Shown: positions 25,089 to 45,733 of the stretch, piece after piece
Numbering within the stretch: position 1 is the first letter of the stretch
Layout of the letters: the number at the start of each line of letters is the position of its first letter
DNA from: CAVSRC01 sp963785065
Lineage (GTDB): Bacteria > Pseudomonadota > Alphaproteobacteria > Rhizobiales > Kaistiaceae
Direction of reading: 5' to 3'
Length of the DNA stretch: 64,000 nt
NCBI GenBank assembly: GCA_963785065.1
Contig: CAWATX010000003.1
Coordinates: 124,001 to 188,000, forward strand
Made by a program: the position numbers and the translations under genes
Notes under the pieces: generated by a model
The model's input: the letters and a program-made list of their open reading frames with translations, nothing else
Database searches by the model: none
What the model was told of the DNA's origin: nothing

Positions 25089-25926
25089 CTACTTGCCTTT
25101 GCGCGCATGGCGGCTGCGCGCGATGAACTTGTCGGTGCGCTTGTTGGCGCGCGTTCTCTTGCCCTTGGTCGGCTTGCCCCACGGGGTCACCGGGTGGCGG
25201 CCACCGGAGGAGCGGCCTTCGCCGCCGCCGAGCGGATGGTCGACCGGGTTCATGGCGACGCCACGCACCCTGGGCTTGCGGCCGAGCCAGCGATTGCGGC
25301 CGGCCTTGCCGATATTGATGTTGCCGTGGTCGGGGTTCGACACCGCGCCGACGGTGGCGAAGCAGTTCTGGTGGACCAGGCGCTGCTCGCCGGAATTGAG
25401 GCGCAGGATGGCGTAGCCCTGCTCGCGCCCGACATACTGGGCGTAGGTGCCCGCCGAACGGGCAATCTGGCCGCCGGCGCCGGGCTTCATCTCGACATTG
25501 TGGACGATGGTGCCGACCGGCATCGCCGACAGCGGCATGGCATTGCCCGGCTTCACGTCGGCGCGCATGGCCGAGACGATGGTGTCGCCGACGCCGAGGC
25601 GCTGCGGCGCCAGGATGTAGGAAAGCTCGCCATCGGCATACTTGATGAGCGCGATGAAGGCGGTGCGGTTGGGATCGTATTCCAGCCGCTCGACCGTCGC
25701 CTCGATGTCGAGCTTGCGCCGCTTGAAGTCGACGCAGCCGGTAGGCGCGCTTGTGGCCGCCGCCGCGCCAGCGCACGGTGACCCGGCCGTAGCTGTTGCG
25801 CCCGCCGGACGAATGCTTGCCCTCGACCAGCCCCTTGACCGGCTTGCCCTTGTAGAGATCCGACCGGTCGACGATGACCAGCTGGCGCTGGCCGGGCGTG
25901 GTCGGCTTGTATTTCTTCAGTGCCAT
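25089..25926 (-). CDS. rplB: 50S ribosomal protein L2 (frameshift)
   Basis: L2, needed for peptidyl-transferase activity and subunit joining. The first 60 or so residues (MALKKYKPTTPGQRQLVIVD, GRNSYGRVTVRWRGGGHKRA) are in one frame and the rest (VDFKRRKLDIEATVERLEYD to GGEGRSSGGRHPVTPWGKPT) in another. The break is at about 25736, where TACCGGCTGCGTCGAC reads properly if the T is removed (YRRVD). The span of 838 bases minus one gives 278 residues, the normal length. An extra base in this sequence is far more likely than a broken L2 in a living cell. Confidence 0.93.
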
Positions 25927-25944
25927 GGCTCGACCAACTCTCCC

Positions 25945-26239
25945 TTACAGCCCGGTCGTCACGTCGATCATCTGGCCTTCGGCCAGGGTGACGACGGCAC
26001 GCTTGGTGTCCGACTGGCGGCCCAGCATGTTGCGGAACCGCTTCAGCTTGCCCTTGCGGTTGAGCGTGTTGACCGCGGTCACCTTGACCTTGAACAGCGC
26101 CTCGACGGCAGCCTTGATCTCGGGCTTGGTGGCGGTGTTCGGCGACCACGAAGATCACCTTGTTGTGCTCCGAAACCTTGGTCGACTTCTCGGTGATCAC
26201 CGGCCGGCGGATGATGTCGTAGTGGCTGAATGCGCTCAT
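25945..26239 (-). CDS. rplW: 50S ribosomal protein L23 (frameshift)
   Basis: L23 at the tunnel exit, docking site for trigger factor and SRP. The N-terminal part (HYDIIRRPVITEKSTKVSEH, NKVIFVVA) is in frame; the rest (NTATKPEIKAAVEALFKVKV and the C-terminal MIDVTTGL-like end) is one frame away. An extra base at about 26140 explains it: the 295-base span minus one gives 97 residues, the usual size. It lies between rplD and rplB as expected. Confidence 0.9.
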
Positions 26240-26857
26240 TTGAACCGCTCCGTCAGCGCGTCGACGGCGGCCTTGGTCAGCACCAGCGTGTCGCGGCGAA
26301 GGATGTCGTAGACGTTGATGCCCTGCACCGGCAGCACATCGATGGACGCGATGTTGCGGGCGGCGAGCGCGAAATTGGTCTCAAGCTCGGCGCCGTCGAC
26401 GATCAGCGCGTTGGCGAGCCCGAGGCCCTTGAACTGGGCGGCCAGCGCCTTGGTCTTGGGCTCGGTCGCCTTGGCCTCGGAGAGCACGATCAGCTTCTCG
26501 CCGCTGCGCCTTGTCGGAGAGCGCATGCTTGAGCGCCAGCGCCCGGACCTTCTTCGGCAGGTCATGGGCATGGCTGCGCACCACCGGGCCGAAGGCCTTG
26601 CCGCCGCCGCGGAACTGCGGCGCGGTCTTGGCGCCGTGACGGGCGCGGCCGGTGCCCTTCTGCTTGTACATCTTCTTGGTGGTCGCAGCGATCTCGCCGC
26701 GCATCTTGGCCTTGTGCGTGCCCGCCTGGCGCTTGGACAGCTGGTAGCGGACCATGCGCTGCAGGATGTCGGCGCGCGGCTCAAGGCCGAAGATATCGTC
26801 GGCGAGCGCGATCTCGCCTGCCGACTTGCCGTCGAGGGTGGTGACCTTGAGATCCAT
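26236..26857 (-). CDS. rplD: 50S ribosomal protein L4 (frameshift)
   Basis: L4, which reaches into the exit tunnel. Residues 1 to about 116 (MDLKVTTLDGKSAGEIALAD, MYKQKGTGRARHGAKTAPQF, PKKVRALALKHALSDKA) are in one frame; the C-terminal 90 (EKLIVLSEAKATEPKTKALA to the end) are in the next. One extra base at about 26503 restores the frame and gives 206 residues, normal for the order. ATG at 26857 overlaps the rplC stop (TGATG); a GTG one codon upstream is the only alternative. Confidence 0.92.
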
Positions 26858-27608
26858 CACTCGGCCCCCTTCTCTTCGCCGGCAGGCGGCAGGCGCCTCG
26901 GCGACCGGCAGCCTCGGGCGCCGCCGCGCCGTCGCGCTTGCGGAAGGCGCCGGGCATCGGCACGCCCTCGGGCAGCGCCCGCTTGACCGCGTCGCGCACC
27001 AGGATCCAGCCGCCGCGCGCGCCCGGCACCGCCCCCTCGACCATGATCAGGCCGCGGTCGACGTCGGTCTTGACGATCTTCAGGTTCTGCGTGGTCACCC
27101 GCTCGTCGCCCATGTGGCCGGCCATCTTCTTGCCCTTGAACACCTTGCCGGGGTCCTGGCGCTGGCCGGTGGAGCCGTGCGTGCGGTGGCTGACCGAGTT
27201 GCCGTGCGTGGCGCGGCCGCCGCTGAAATTGTACCGCTTCATGACGCCCTGGAAGCCCTTGCCCTGCGAGGTGCCGGTGACGTCGACGAACTGGCCGACG
27301 ACGAAATGATCGGCGGTCAGCTCGGCGCCGACATCGATCAGGTTCTCCGGGCTCACCCGGAACTCGGCCACCTTGCGCTTCGGCTCGACCGAGGCGGTGG
27401 CGAAATGGCCGCGCAGCGCCCGCGGCGTGTTGCGCACCTTGCGCAGGCCGACGCCGAGCTGCAGCGCCGCATAGCCGTTCTTCTCGACGGTGCGCTGCGC
27501 CACCACCTGGCAATTATCCATCTTGAGCACCGTGACCGGCACCTGCTCCCCCGCCTCCGTGAAGACGCGGGTCATGCCGACCTTCTGTGCGATCACTCCT
27601 GAGCGCAT
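26857..27608 (-). CDS. rplC: 50S ribosomal protein L3 (frameshifts near the 3' end)
   Basis: L3, an early-assembly protein near the peptidyl-transferase centre. Everything up to about residue 232 (MRSGVIAQKVGMTRVFTEAG, FVDVTGTSQGKGFQGVMKRY, RTHGSTGQRQDPGKVFKGKK, GHMGDERVTTQNL) is normal. The Ala-rich tail changes frame twice. Removing one base at about 26906 and one at about 26884 gives a tail ending VAEAPAAAGEEKGAE and a stop overlapping the rplD start; the corrected protein has 249 residues. As written the frame would run on into rplD. Confidence 0.9.
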
Positions 27609-27637
27609 GACTATTTCAGCCTTCCTCGCCCGCGGGC

Positions 27638-27946
27638 CTAGAGCTTGATCTCGACGTCGACACCCGCCGCCAGGTCGAGCTTCATCAGCGCGTCCACGGT
27701 CTGCGGCGTCGGATCGACGATATCGAGCAGGCGCTTATGGGTGCGCATCTCGAACTGCTCGCGGCTCTTCTTGTCGACGTGGGGACCACGGTTGACGGTG
27801 AACTTCTCGATCCGGGTCGGCAGCGGCACCGGCCCGCGCACGCGCGCCCCGGTCCGCTTGGCGGTGTTGACGATCTCGCGGGTCGACGCATCGAGGATGC
27901 GATGGTCGAACGCCTTGAGCCGGATGCGGATATTCTGGCCGTTCAT
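27638..27946 (-). CDS. rpsJ: 30S ribosomal protein S10
   Basis: A 102-residue S10 (also NusE, partner of NusB in antitermination). MNGQNIRIRLKAFDHRILDA, RTGARVRGPVPLPTRIEKFT and KKSREQFEMRTHKRLLDIVD are conserved. It is the first gene of the S10 operon here and is separated from tuf by 70 bases that hold a strong hairpin. Frame intact. Confidence 0.97.
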   Translation of the reverse strand: MNGQNIRIRLKAFDHRILDASTREIVNTAKRTGARVRGPVPLPTRIEKFTVNRGPHVDKKSREQFEMRTHKRLLDIVDPTPQTVDALMKLDLAAGVDVEIKL

Positions 27947-27971
27947 CGATGGTGCCCTGTTGGTGTCGTTA

Positions 27972-27998
27972 CGGGTTCCCGCGGAGCGCGGGAACCCG
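27972..27998 (-). terminator. strong hairpin between tuf and rpsJ
   Basis: CGGGTTCCCGCG and CGCGGGAACCCG form a perfect 12-bp stem with a three-base loop. There is no T-run, so it may be a pause, processing or partial termination site that separates expression of tuf from the S10 operon, which also lets rpsJ be set independently. Confidence 0.55.
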
Positions 27999-28016
27999 CG
28001 CTCTTCGTTTCCGGCC

Positions 28017-29210
<1,194 letters not shown>

Positions 29211-29256
29211 CGGGGGCTCTCCGTCTTTCCTTTAGGTCGTGTTTCGGGCCGTGAGC

Positions 29257-31334
<2,078 letters not shown>

Positions 31335-31346
31335 GCTCGGCGTCCC

Positions 31347-31817
31347 CTACCAGCGGTAATGCGAGAAGGCGCGGTTCGCTTCCGCCATGCGGTGCGTGTC
31401 TTCGCGCTTCTTCACGGCGTTGCCGCGGTTGTTGGCGGCGTCGAGCAGCTCGCCCGACAGCTTCTCGGTCATGGTGCGCTCGTTGCGCCCACGCGCCGCG
31501 GCAAGCAGCCAGCGGATGGCCAGCGCCTGACGGCGGTCGGTGCGAACCTCGACCGGCACCTGATAGGTGGCGCCGCCGACGCGCCGCGAGCGCACCTCGA
31601 TCGACGGCATGACGTTGTCGAGCGCCGAGCGGAACACGCCAAGCGGGTCCTGCTTGGCCTTCTGTTCGACGATGTCGAAGGCGCCGTAGACAATCTGCTC
31701 GGCGACCGACTTCTTACCCTGGTACATGACCGAGTTCATGAACTTGGCCACGACCTCGTTGTGGTACTTCGGGTCGGGAGTGATCAGGCGCTTGTCGGCA
31801 CGGTGGCGACGGGACAT
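31347..31817 (-). CDS. rpsG: 30S ribosomal protein S7
   Basis: A 156-residue S7, nucleator of the 30S head. MSRRHRADKRLITPDPKYHN, FMNSVMYQGKKSVAEQIVYG, SRRVGGATYQVPVEVRTDRR and TEKLSGELLDAANNRGNAVK are conserved. It is the second gene of the str operon, 12 bases before fusA. Confidence 0.98.
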   Translation of the reverse strand: MSRRHRADKRLITPDPKYHNEVVAKFMNSVMYQGKKSVAEQIVYGAFDIVEQKAKQDPLGVFRSALDNVMPSIEVRSRRVGGATYQVPVEVRTDRRQALAIRWLLAAARGRNERTMTEKLSGELLDAANNRGNAVKKREDTHRMAEANRAFSHYRW

Positions 31818-31861
31818 CTGGCTGCTTCCTGGTTCCTTAAAGACGCAAAAAACGACCCGGA

Positions 31862-32233
31862 CTATTTGGGTCGTTTCGCTCCATACTTGGACCTGCGCTG
31901 CTTGCGGTCTTTGACGCCCTGGGTGTCGAGCACGCCGCGCAGAATGTGATAGCGGACACCCGGAAGGTCTTTCACGCGGCCGCCTCGGATCATCACCACC
32001 GAGTGCTCCTGCAGGTTATGACCTTCGCCGGGGATGTAGCCGATGACCTCGAACTGGTTGGTGAGGCGCACCTTGGCGACCTTGCGCAGGGCGGAGTTCG
32101 GCTTCTTCGGCGTCGTCGTATAGACGCGCGTGCAGACGCCCCGCTTCTGCGGGCTCTCCTGCATCGCCGGCACCTTGTTGCGCTTGACCGGCGCCTGGCG
32201 CGGCTTGCGGATAAGCTGATTGATCGTCGGCAT
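31862..32233 (-). CDS. rpsL: 30S ribosomal protein S12
   Basis: A 123-residue S12 at the decoding centre. MPTINQLIRKPRQAPVKRNK, RGVCTRVYTTTPKKPNSALR and VRYHILRGVLDTQGVKDRKQ identify it. Lys43 of TPKKPN (streptomycin-resistance site) and Lys88-equivalent are wild type, so no str-resistance change is visible. First gene of the str operon; the operon's promoter must lie in the 443 bases upstream. Confidence 0.98.
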   Translation of the reverse strand: MPTINQLIRKPRQAPVKRNKVPAMQESPQKRGVCTRVYTTTPKKPNSALRKVAKVRLTNQFEVIGYIPGEGHNLQEHSVVMIRGGRVKDLPGVRYHILRGVLDTQGVKDRKQRRSKYGAKRPK

Positions 32234-32676
32234 TCCCGGCCTTTCGAATTCCTCGCCCGTCTCCGGGCCTCAACAGAACGGCTACGCTTGCACGAAACCG
32301 CGAGCGCCGTGCCCGCTCGCGCGGGAGGCGCTCTAAAAAAACAGAGGATCACGGCACTTGCCGCGATCGTGTCTATCGCGAATCTCTTCGCCTGAACCGG
32401 TCAGTGTCTAAGTCTTCTGATTCCGTGACGTGGCGCCAGCGGAAGAAAAAGACTTACCACCTGTCCGAAAGCGCGCGGAACCTATGCTTTCGGCCCTGCA
32501 ACGTCAACCCCTCGCCTCATGCTTTTTTGCAAGTGTTCCGGGCCGGTATCGGGCGTCCGACACAGCCCTGGCCGGCACCACCGGACCGCAGCCCTACGAA
32601 GGGGGTGTCGCATATTTTAGAATGTGTAGAATTCCGTCCCGAATTCAACTGTCCGGTCAATCGGGGGGCGAGACCA
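32234..32676. other. intergenic region between divergent rpsL and ybjN-like gene
   Basis: 443 bases with no gene. It must carry the str-operon promoter on the minus strand and a promoter for the YbjN-like gene on the plus strand; I could not find convincing -35/-10 pairs for either. An 8-bp stem (CGCGAGCG 32299-32306, CGCTCGCG 32314-32321) lies in the probable rpsL leader, followed on the plus strand by an A-run at 32334-32341 (a T-run on the minus strand upstream of the stem). Confidence 0.5.
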
Positions 32677-33144
32677 TTGCGCACGACAATTTCGGTTTTG
32701 GCGATCGTATTCCTGCTTCTCACCGGTCTGTCGTTCGGTGCCCGAGCCGCAGACGAGTCTGTCGACATCACGCCCGACCTTGTTTCCAACATCGCCAAGA
32801 GCTTCGGACCGGCCTCCCTGCAGACGGATTCCAAGGGCGAGCCGGTCATCTACGGCCGCATCAGCGGGCACGCCTACACCATCCTGTTCAACGACTGTGC
32901 GCGCGAAAGCTGCAGCCTGGTCCAGTTCATCGCCAGCTTTCATGCCTCCGACGCCACGCTGGAGCGGCTCAACGACTGGAACGGCGACAAGCGCATCGGC
33001 ACGGCCAGCTTCAGCCGGAACAAGGTCTTCCTCACCCACGCCGTGGTGAGCCGGTTCGGACTGCCCCGCCGCACCCTGGAACGGCATTTCGTGCTCTGGC
33101 AACTGGTGCTCGAGAAGGCAAAGCCCTTCTTCGGCGGCGACTGA
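32677..33144 (+). CDS. exported YbjN domain protein
   Basis: A 155-residue protein with a Sec signal peptide (hydrophobic VLAIVFLLLTGLSFG, cleavage after ARA) and a YbjN-type domain, seen in YGRISGHAYTILFNDCARES, then QFIASFHASDATLERLNDWN and the C-terminal helix. The proposed start is TTG at 32677, with GGGGGGCGAG just upstream; the frame is open further up, but that part has no protein-like composition and overlaps the leader region. YbjN domains occur in stress- and motility-related proteins of unknown mechanism. It stands alone before the MFS gene. Confidence 0.78.
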   Translation: MRTTISVLAIVFLLLTGLSFGARAADESVDITPDLVSNIAKSFGPASLQTDSKGEPVIYGRISGHAYTILFNDCARESCSLVQFIASFHASDATLERLNDWNGDKRIGTASFSRNKVFLTHAVVSRFGLPRRTLERHFVLWQLVLEKAKPFFGGD

Positions 33145-33332
33145 TCCCTCCGGACTCCTGCGGCAGGGGTCGGAACACCCTAACCACAAGTTGTGGGCCC
33201 GAAAACGGCGCCCATCACACACGCGTCACCAAGCGGAAACGGGAAGTGATTCCATCCGGCCGTGAATCGATTTAAACATCGCCCCGCAACGCCAGGACCG
33301 CCAGTCCGCCCCTCGTGACCGCCATTTCGCGC

Positions 33333-34505
33333 ATGTCCACCACCCAACCGCTGACGCCCGACCGCCCGCGCCGCCTCCGCCTGCTGCGCGCCCAGCTTGC
33401 CGTCGACTATGCCTTTCTGGTCGCCGGCATCGGCACCGGCATCTGGGCCACCCACATCCCGGTGATCAAGGAGCGGCTGAATATCGACCCGGCAATTCTG
33501 GGAATCGCCATCTTCACCATGGCCATCGCGTCGGTCATCACCATGCCGCCCGCCGGCGTGGCACTCGGCAAGTTCGGCTCGCGCCCACCGACGACCGCCA
33601 TGATGCTCGCCTTCCTCTGCTTCATGCCGCTGCCCATGCTGGCCCCCACCGTGCCGCTGTTCTTCGCCGGCCTGTTCGTCTTCGGCACGACCATCGGCGC
33701 CCTCGACGTCTCCATGAACGTGCAGGCGACCGAGGTCGAGGCGGCGCGCGGTAAGCCGACCATGTCGTCCTTCCACGGCTTCTTCTCGCTCGGCGCCCTC
33801 ATCGGCGCCGGCATTGGCGCGGCCATCATTGCCGCCGGCTTCGGCGACGGCCGCGGCGCCGCCCTGGCCGCGGTGGTGCTGTTCGTCATCGCGCTCGTGG
33901 CCGCATTCAACCTGTGGCCAAGCGCGCGGGCCACTCACGCCGGGCCCCACTTCGCGCTCCCCAACCGGGCGGCTTTCGTCTTGGGAATGCTCACCTTTTT
34001 CTCCTTCGCCATCGAGGGCGCGGTGACCGACTGGAGCGCGCTGTTCCTGTCGACTGACAAGCAGGCGGGCGTTGCCGTGGCCGGCGCCGGCTTCGCCGGC
34101 TTTTCCGTCGCCATGGCCTCCTTCCGCCTCTCCGGCGATGCGGTGGTCGCCCGCCTCGGCGCCAAGCCGACGCTCATCATCGGCGCCCTCATCATCGTCT
34201 TCGGCCATGTGCTGGCGATCGTTTCGCCCTGGGCGGCGCTCTCCGCTGCCGGCTTCATCCTGGTCGGCGTCGGCTGCGCCAATCTGGTGCCGGTCGTCTT
34301 CAGCGCCGCCTCGCGGGTACCGGGCATGACCCCGAACCTCAGCATCGCCGCCGTGACCACCATGGGCTATGCGGGCTTCCTGTCGGTCCCGCCCGTCCTC
34401 GGCCTGGTCGGCCACGTCTTCGGCCTGTCGGCGACGCTCGCTTTGGTCGCGGTGATGGGCCTGGCGGTCCTGGCGCTGGCCGCGACGGTCAATCTGCAGC
34501 GCTGA
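33333..34505 (+). CDS. MFS transporter (YbjJ-like)
   Basis: A 390-residue, 12-span major facilitator superfamily permease. After a basic lead the first helix and the substrate-side motif GIWATHIPVIKERLNI are followed by the usual six-plus-six layout and the loop DVSMNVQATEVEAARGKPTM, a segment shared with E. coli YbjJ and relatives. The substrate is unknown. The start is ATG at 33333; a GTG at 33315 is equally possible because neither has a clear ribosome binding site. It ends convergently with rpoC at a shared terminator. Confidence 0.85.
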   Translation: MSTTQPLTPDRPRRLRLLRAQLAVDYAFLVAGIGTGIWATHIPVIKERLNIDPAILGIAIFTMAIASVITMPPAGVALGKFGSRPPTTAMMLAFLCFMPLPMLAPTVPLFFAGLFVFGTTIGALDVSMNVQATEVEAARGKPTMSSFHGFFSLGALIGAGIGAAIIAAGFGDGRGAALAAVVLFVIALVAAFNLWPSARATHAGPHFALPNRAAFVLGMLTFFSFAIEGAVTDWSALFLSTDKQAGVAVAGAGFAGFSVAMASFRLSGDAVVARLGAKPTLIIGALIIVFGHVLAIVSPWAALSAAGFILVGVGCANLVPVVFSAASRVPGMTPNLSIAAVTTMGYAGFLSVPPVLGLVGHVFGLSATLALVAVMGLAVLALAATVNLQR

Positions 34506-34528
34506 CCGGCGGAATACCGCCGCAAGAA

Positions 34529-34556
34529 AAAAGGGCCGCCCGAGGGCGGCCCTTTT
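34529..34556. terminator. bidirectional terminator between MFS gene and rpoC
   Basis: AAAAGGGCCGCCC and GGGCGGCCCTTTT form an almost loop-less perfect stem with A-runs before and T-runs after, so it reads as an intrinsic terminator in both directions. It serves both the MFS gene and the rpoBC operon. Confidence 0.9.
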
Positions 34557-34581
34557 GGGTTTTCAGCGGCCGGTCCCGCCT

Positions 34582-38787
<4,206 letters not shown>

Positions 38788-38802
38788 CAGGTGTCTCCTT
38801 AG

Positions 38803-38836
38803 CGTCCGCGCGGGCGGGGGGAACCCGCGCCGGACG
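38803..38836 (-). other. hairpin in the rpoB-rpoC gap
   Basis: CGTCCG (38803-38808) pairs with CGGACG (38831-38836), and inside it GCGGG pairs with CCCGC. It has no T-run. A pause or RNA-processing site between the two large genes is possible; no function is shown by sequence alone. Confidence 0.4.
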
Positions 38837-38888
38837 GCCTGAAACGAATGTCGGTTACTGACGGCAGACTGCTGGCCACGTGGTCGGC

Positions 38889-43028
<4,140 letters not shown>

Positions 43029-43228
43029 GTTCACTCCTTGTCTGATGTCTCATAGAAACGGCTGTCCGGAACACCGCGTTACGCTCGCGGGGACGGCACT
43101 CTGGACAACGGTCAGCTACGCTTCACTTCGGTTTGACCGAAGACGCCGGCGAACCGGCGCCTCCGGTAGTCTCAGGACCTCCGGGCGGCGCTCTGCGCTC
43201 CCGGGGGATTCGCTCAAGTAAGCGTTGC

Positions 43229-43604
43229 CTACTTGAGATCAACCTTGGCGCCGGCGCTTTCGAGCTGCGCCTTGAACTTGTCGGCGTCTTCCTTGCTGAC
43301 GGCTTCCTTGACCGCCTTCGGCGCCGCCTCAACGAGAATCCTTCGCCTCCTTCAGTCCGAGGCCAGTGATGGCGCGGACTTCCTTGATGACGTTGATCTT
43401 GTTGGCGCCGATTTCGGCGAGCACGACGTCGAACTCGGTCTTCTCCTCGACCGCTTCGGCCACCGCACCGCCACCGGCGGCGGCCACGGCGACCGGCGCC
43501 GCGGCGGAGACGCCCCACTTCTCTTCCAGCATCTTCGACAGCTCGGCCGCCTCGAGGACGGTGAGCTGCGACAGGTCTTCCACGATCTTCGACAGATCAG
43601 CCAT
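43229..43604 (-). CDS. rplL: 50S ribosomal protein L7/L12 (frameshift)
   Basis: The stalk protein that recruits translational GTPases. ADLSKIVEDLSQLTVLEAAE is the dimerisation domain, the Ala/Gly hinge follows, and the factor-binding domain FDVVLAEIGANKINVIKEVR, GLGLKEAKD is normal. At about 43337 an extra T (GATTCTCGTTGAG) shifts the frame and creates an early stop. Without it the protein continues LVEAAPKAVKEAVSKEDADK to a TAG at 43229, 124 residues in all. ATG at 43604 is the start. Confidence 0.93.
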
Positions 43605-43649
43605 TTTCACGTCTTCCTTAGGTTCGAACCTTTTTCACCCGAGAACGGC

Positions 43650-44168
43650 CTACGCCGCCTCGCCCTTTTCAGCGTAAGCCCCGACAACGCGAGCGACCTG
43701 AGCCGCCGGTGCCGCGACGATCCGTGCGATGCGGGAGGCCGGCGTCGAGATCATGCCGACCAGCTTGGCGCGCAGTTCGTCGAGCGACGGCAGCGCGGCA
43801 AGCGCCTGCACACCGTCGGGCTTGAGGTTGGTCGCGCCGATTGCGCCGCCAATAATGACCAGCTTGTCGTTGGTCTTGGCGAAATCGACGGTAACCTTGG
43901 CCGCCGCGACCGGATCCTTCGAGAAAGCGATCACGGTCGGACCTGTGAACAGGTCCGCGATATGCGCGACGTCCGTGCCTTCCAGGGCGAGTTTGACGAG
44001 GCGGTTCTTCGCGACTTTCATTCCGCCACCCGCCTCGCGCATGCGGGCCCTGAGGGCCGTCATGTCCGCGACGGTGAGGCCGGAATAATGGGCGACAACG
44101 ACCGTCCCGGTGTCCTTGAACACCTGGTTCAGCGTCGTGACCGCCTCGCGTTTCTCCGCTCTCTCCAA
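43650..44168 (-). CDS. rplJ: 50S ribosomal protein L10 (TTG start)
   Basis: A 172-residue L10, base of the L7/L12 stalk. ERAEKREAVTTLNQVFKDTG, VVAHYSGLTVADMTALRARM and GPTVIAFSKDPVAAAKVTVD are typical. The start is TTG at 44168 with GGAG eight bases upstream; it gives the conserved M-E-R-A-E-K-R beginning and the expected length. The open frame upstream has no L10-like sequence. It lies 45 bases before rplL. Confidence 0.95.
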   Translation of the reverse strand: MERAEKREAVTTLNQVFKDTGTVVVAHYSGLTVADMTALRARMREAGGGMKVAKNRLVKLALEGTDVAHIADLFTGPTVIAFSKDPVAAAKVTVDFAKTNDKLVIIGGAIGATNLKPDGVQALAALPSLDELRAKLVGMISTPASRIARIVAAPAAQVARVVGAYAEKGEAA

Positions 44169-44456
44169 CTGCCTTTCTCCACTAGGCGGCCGCTTAAGGG
44201 GGACCGCCGGTTGCGTTTGCCTGCCGCCCGGACTTTCGGACGGCAAGCGGTCACAGCCTGTCCCCCAAGCCGGCACCCATTAAGGGCGCCGCGTGGGCCA
44301 AGAGGTTCGAACCGGAAACCCGGTTCCCTCCCGTCTATTGCAGGCCAGTCGGATTAAGCCGGCAGCCCGGCGCCTGCAGTCTCGGACAGGATCGGACGAC
44401 GGACATGTCCGCCGCCCAGTCAGCCGGTCGGGGTCTCCCCCGGCCGGAAGCTTGCA
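44169..44456 (-). promoter_or_regulatory. rplJL leader region
   Basis: 288 bases between rplA and rplJ. In many bacteria this leader RNA is bound by the L10-L12 complex to repress its own synthesis. Several hairpins can be drawn, the clearest being GAACCGG-AAAC-CCGGTTC at 44309-44326. I did not recognise the kink-turn consensus with certainty, so regulation is inferred from position. Confidence 0.4.
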
Positions 44457-45170
44457 TTACGACGCCGCCGGAGCGCCGTCGGAAAGCGTCGCCAGATCGA
44501 CCTTGAGGCCCGGCCCCATGGTCGACGACACGGCAACGCGCTGAACGAACGTGCCCTTGGCACCCGTCGGCCGCGCCTTCTGCACGGCGTCGGTGAATGC
44601 CCGGATATTGGCGACCAGCGCCGGCGTCGCGAAGCTCGCCTTGCCGATGCCGGCATGGATGATGCCCGCCTTCTCGACACGGAACTCGACGGCGCCGCCC
44701 TTGGCGTCCTTGACCGCGGCGGTGACATCGTTGGTGACGGTGCCGACCTTCGGGTTGGGCATCAGGCCGCGGGGGCCGAGCACCTTACCGAGGCGGCCAA
44801 CCAGCGGCATCATGTCGGGCGTGGCGATACAGCGGTCGAAATTGATCGTGCCGCCCTGGACGCTGGCCACAAGGTCCTCGGCACCGACAACATCGGCACC
44901 AGCGGCCTTGGCTTCCTCGGCCTTGTCGCCCTTGGCGAAGACCGCCACGCGGGCGCTGCGCCCGGTGCCGTTGGGCAGCGAGACGACGCCGCGCACCATC
45001 TGGTCGGCGTGGCGCGGGTCGACACCGAGGTTCATCGCCACCTCGATGGTCTCGTCGAACTTGGCGACGGCCCGCTTCTTGAGCATCTCCACCGCCTCTT
45101 CGAGCGGGTAAAGCTTCGCCGGGTCAACACCCTCGCGGACTTTCTTGATTCGCTTTGCGATCCTGGCCAT
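44457..45170 (-). CDS. rplA: 50S ribosomal protein L1
   Basis: A 237-residue L1 of the mobile L1 stalk, in many bacteria also the repressor of its own operon. The blocks LEEAVEMLKKRAVAKFDETI, NLGVDPRHADQMVRGVVSLP, the hinge segment MMPLVGRLGKVLGPRGLMPN and KAGIIHAGIGKASF are conserved. Start ATG at 45170, five bases after the rplK stop region. Frame intact. Confidence 0.97.
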   Translation of the reverse strand: MARIAKRIKKVREGVDPAKLYPLEEAVEMLKKRAVAKFDETIEVAMNLGVDPRHADQMVRGVVSLPNGTGRSARVAVFAKGDKAEEAKAAGADVVGAEDLVASVQGGTINFDRCIATPDMMPLVGRLGKVLGPRGLMPNPKVGTVTNDVTAAVKDAKGGAVEFRVEKAGIIHAGIGKASFATPALVANIRAFTDAVQKARPTGAKGTFVQRVAVSSTMGPGLKVDLATLSDGAPAAS

Positions 45171-45175
45171 GGCCT

Positions 45176-45604
45176 CTACCCCACAACCTCAAGGCCCATC
45201 GAGCGGGCCGAACCCTCGACCATCTTCATCGCCGCATCGACATCGACGGCGTTGAGGTCCTTCATCTTCTTCTCAGCGATTTCGCGCACCTGGTCACGGT
45301 TGACGCGGCCGACGACACCGCGGCCGGGCGTGGTAGAGCCCTTCTGCAGGCCGGCCGCCTTCTTCAGGAAGAAGGACACCGGCGGGGTCTTCATCCGGAA
45401 GGTGAACGACTTGTCGGCGTAATAGGTGATCTCGACCGGGATCGGCGAGCCCTTCTCCAGATCCTGCGACTGGGCGTTGAACGCCTTGCAGAACTCCATG
45501 ATGTTGATGCCGCGCTGGCCGAGCGCCGGGCCGATGGGCGGCGACGGCGTCGCGGAGCCCGCCGGCACCTGCAATTTCAGATAGCCTGCAATCTTTTTCG
45601 CCAT
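45176..45604 (-). CDS. rplK: 50S ribosomal protein L11
   Basis: A 142-residue L11 of the GTPase-associated centre. LKLQVPAGSATPSPPIGPAL, QRGINIMEFCKAFNAQSQDL, FTFRMKTPPVSFFLKKAAGL and the C-terminal RNA-binding domain with GRVNRDQVREIAEKKMKDLN are normal. It is preceded by a 214-base gap to nusG that contains the nusG-tail relic. Confidence 0.98.
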   Translation of the reverse strand: MAKKIAGYLKLQVPAGSATPSPPIGPALGQRGINIMEFCKAFNAQSQDLEKGSPIPVEITYYADKSFTFRMKTPPVSFFLKKAAGLQKGSTTPGRGVVGRVNRDQVREIAEKKMKDLNAVDVDAAMKMVEGSARSMGLEVVG

Positions 45605-45733
45605 TTGAGGTCCTTCCTGTCATGCGCCGGCCCGAGGCCGGCTAGGAACGCCGTGGTCCGGTTCAGCCAGACACTGGCGAATGCCCCGAACCTCCCACAG
45701 CAACGCTTCTCGCCCTGCCCGCCTCAGCGGGGA

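Noticed and set aside
24406..25926. 506-codon minus-strand frame starting as L2
   Set aside because: Only the first 60 or so residues are L2. The rest follows a wrong frame after the extra base at about 25736 and passes through rpsS and rplV off-frame.
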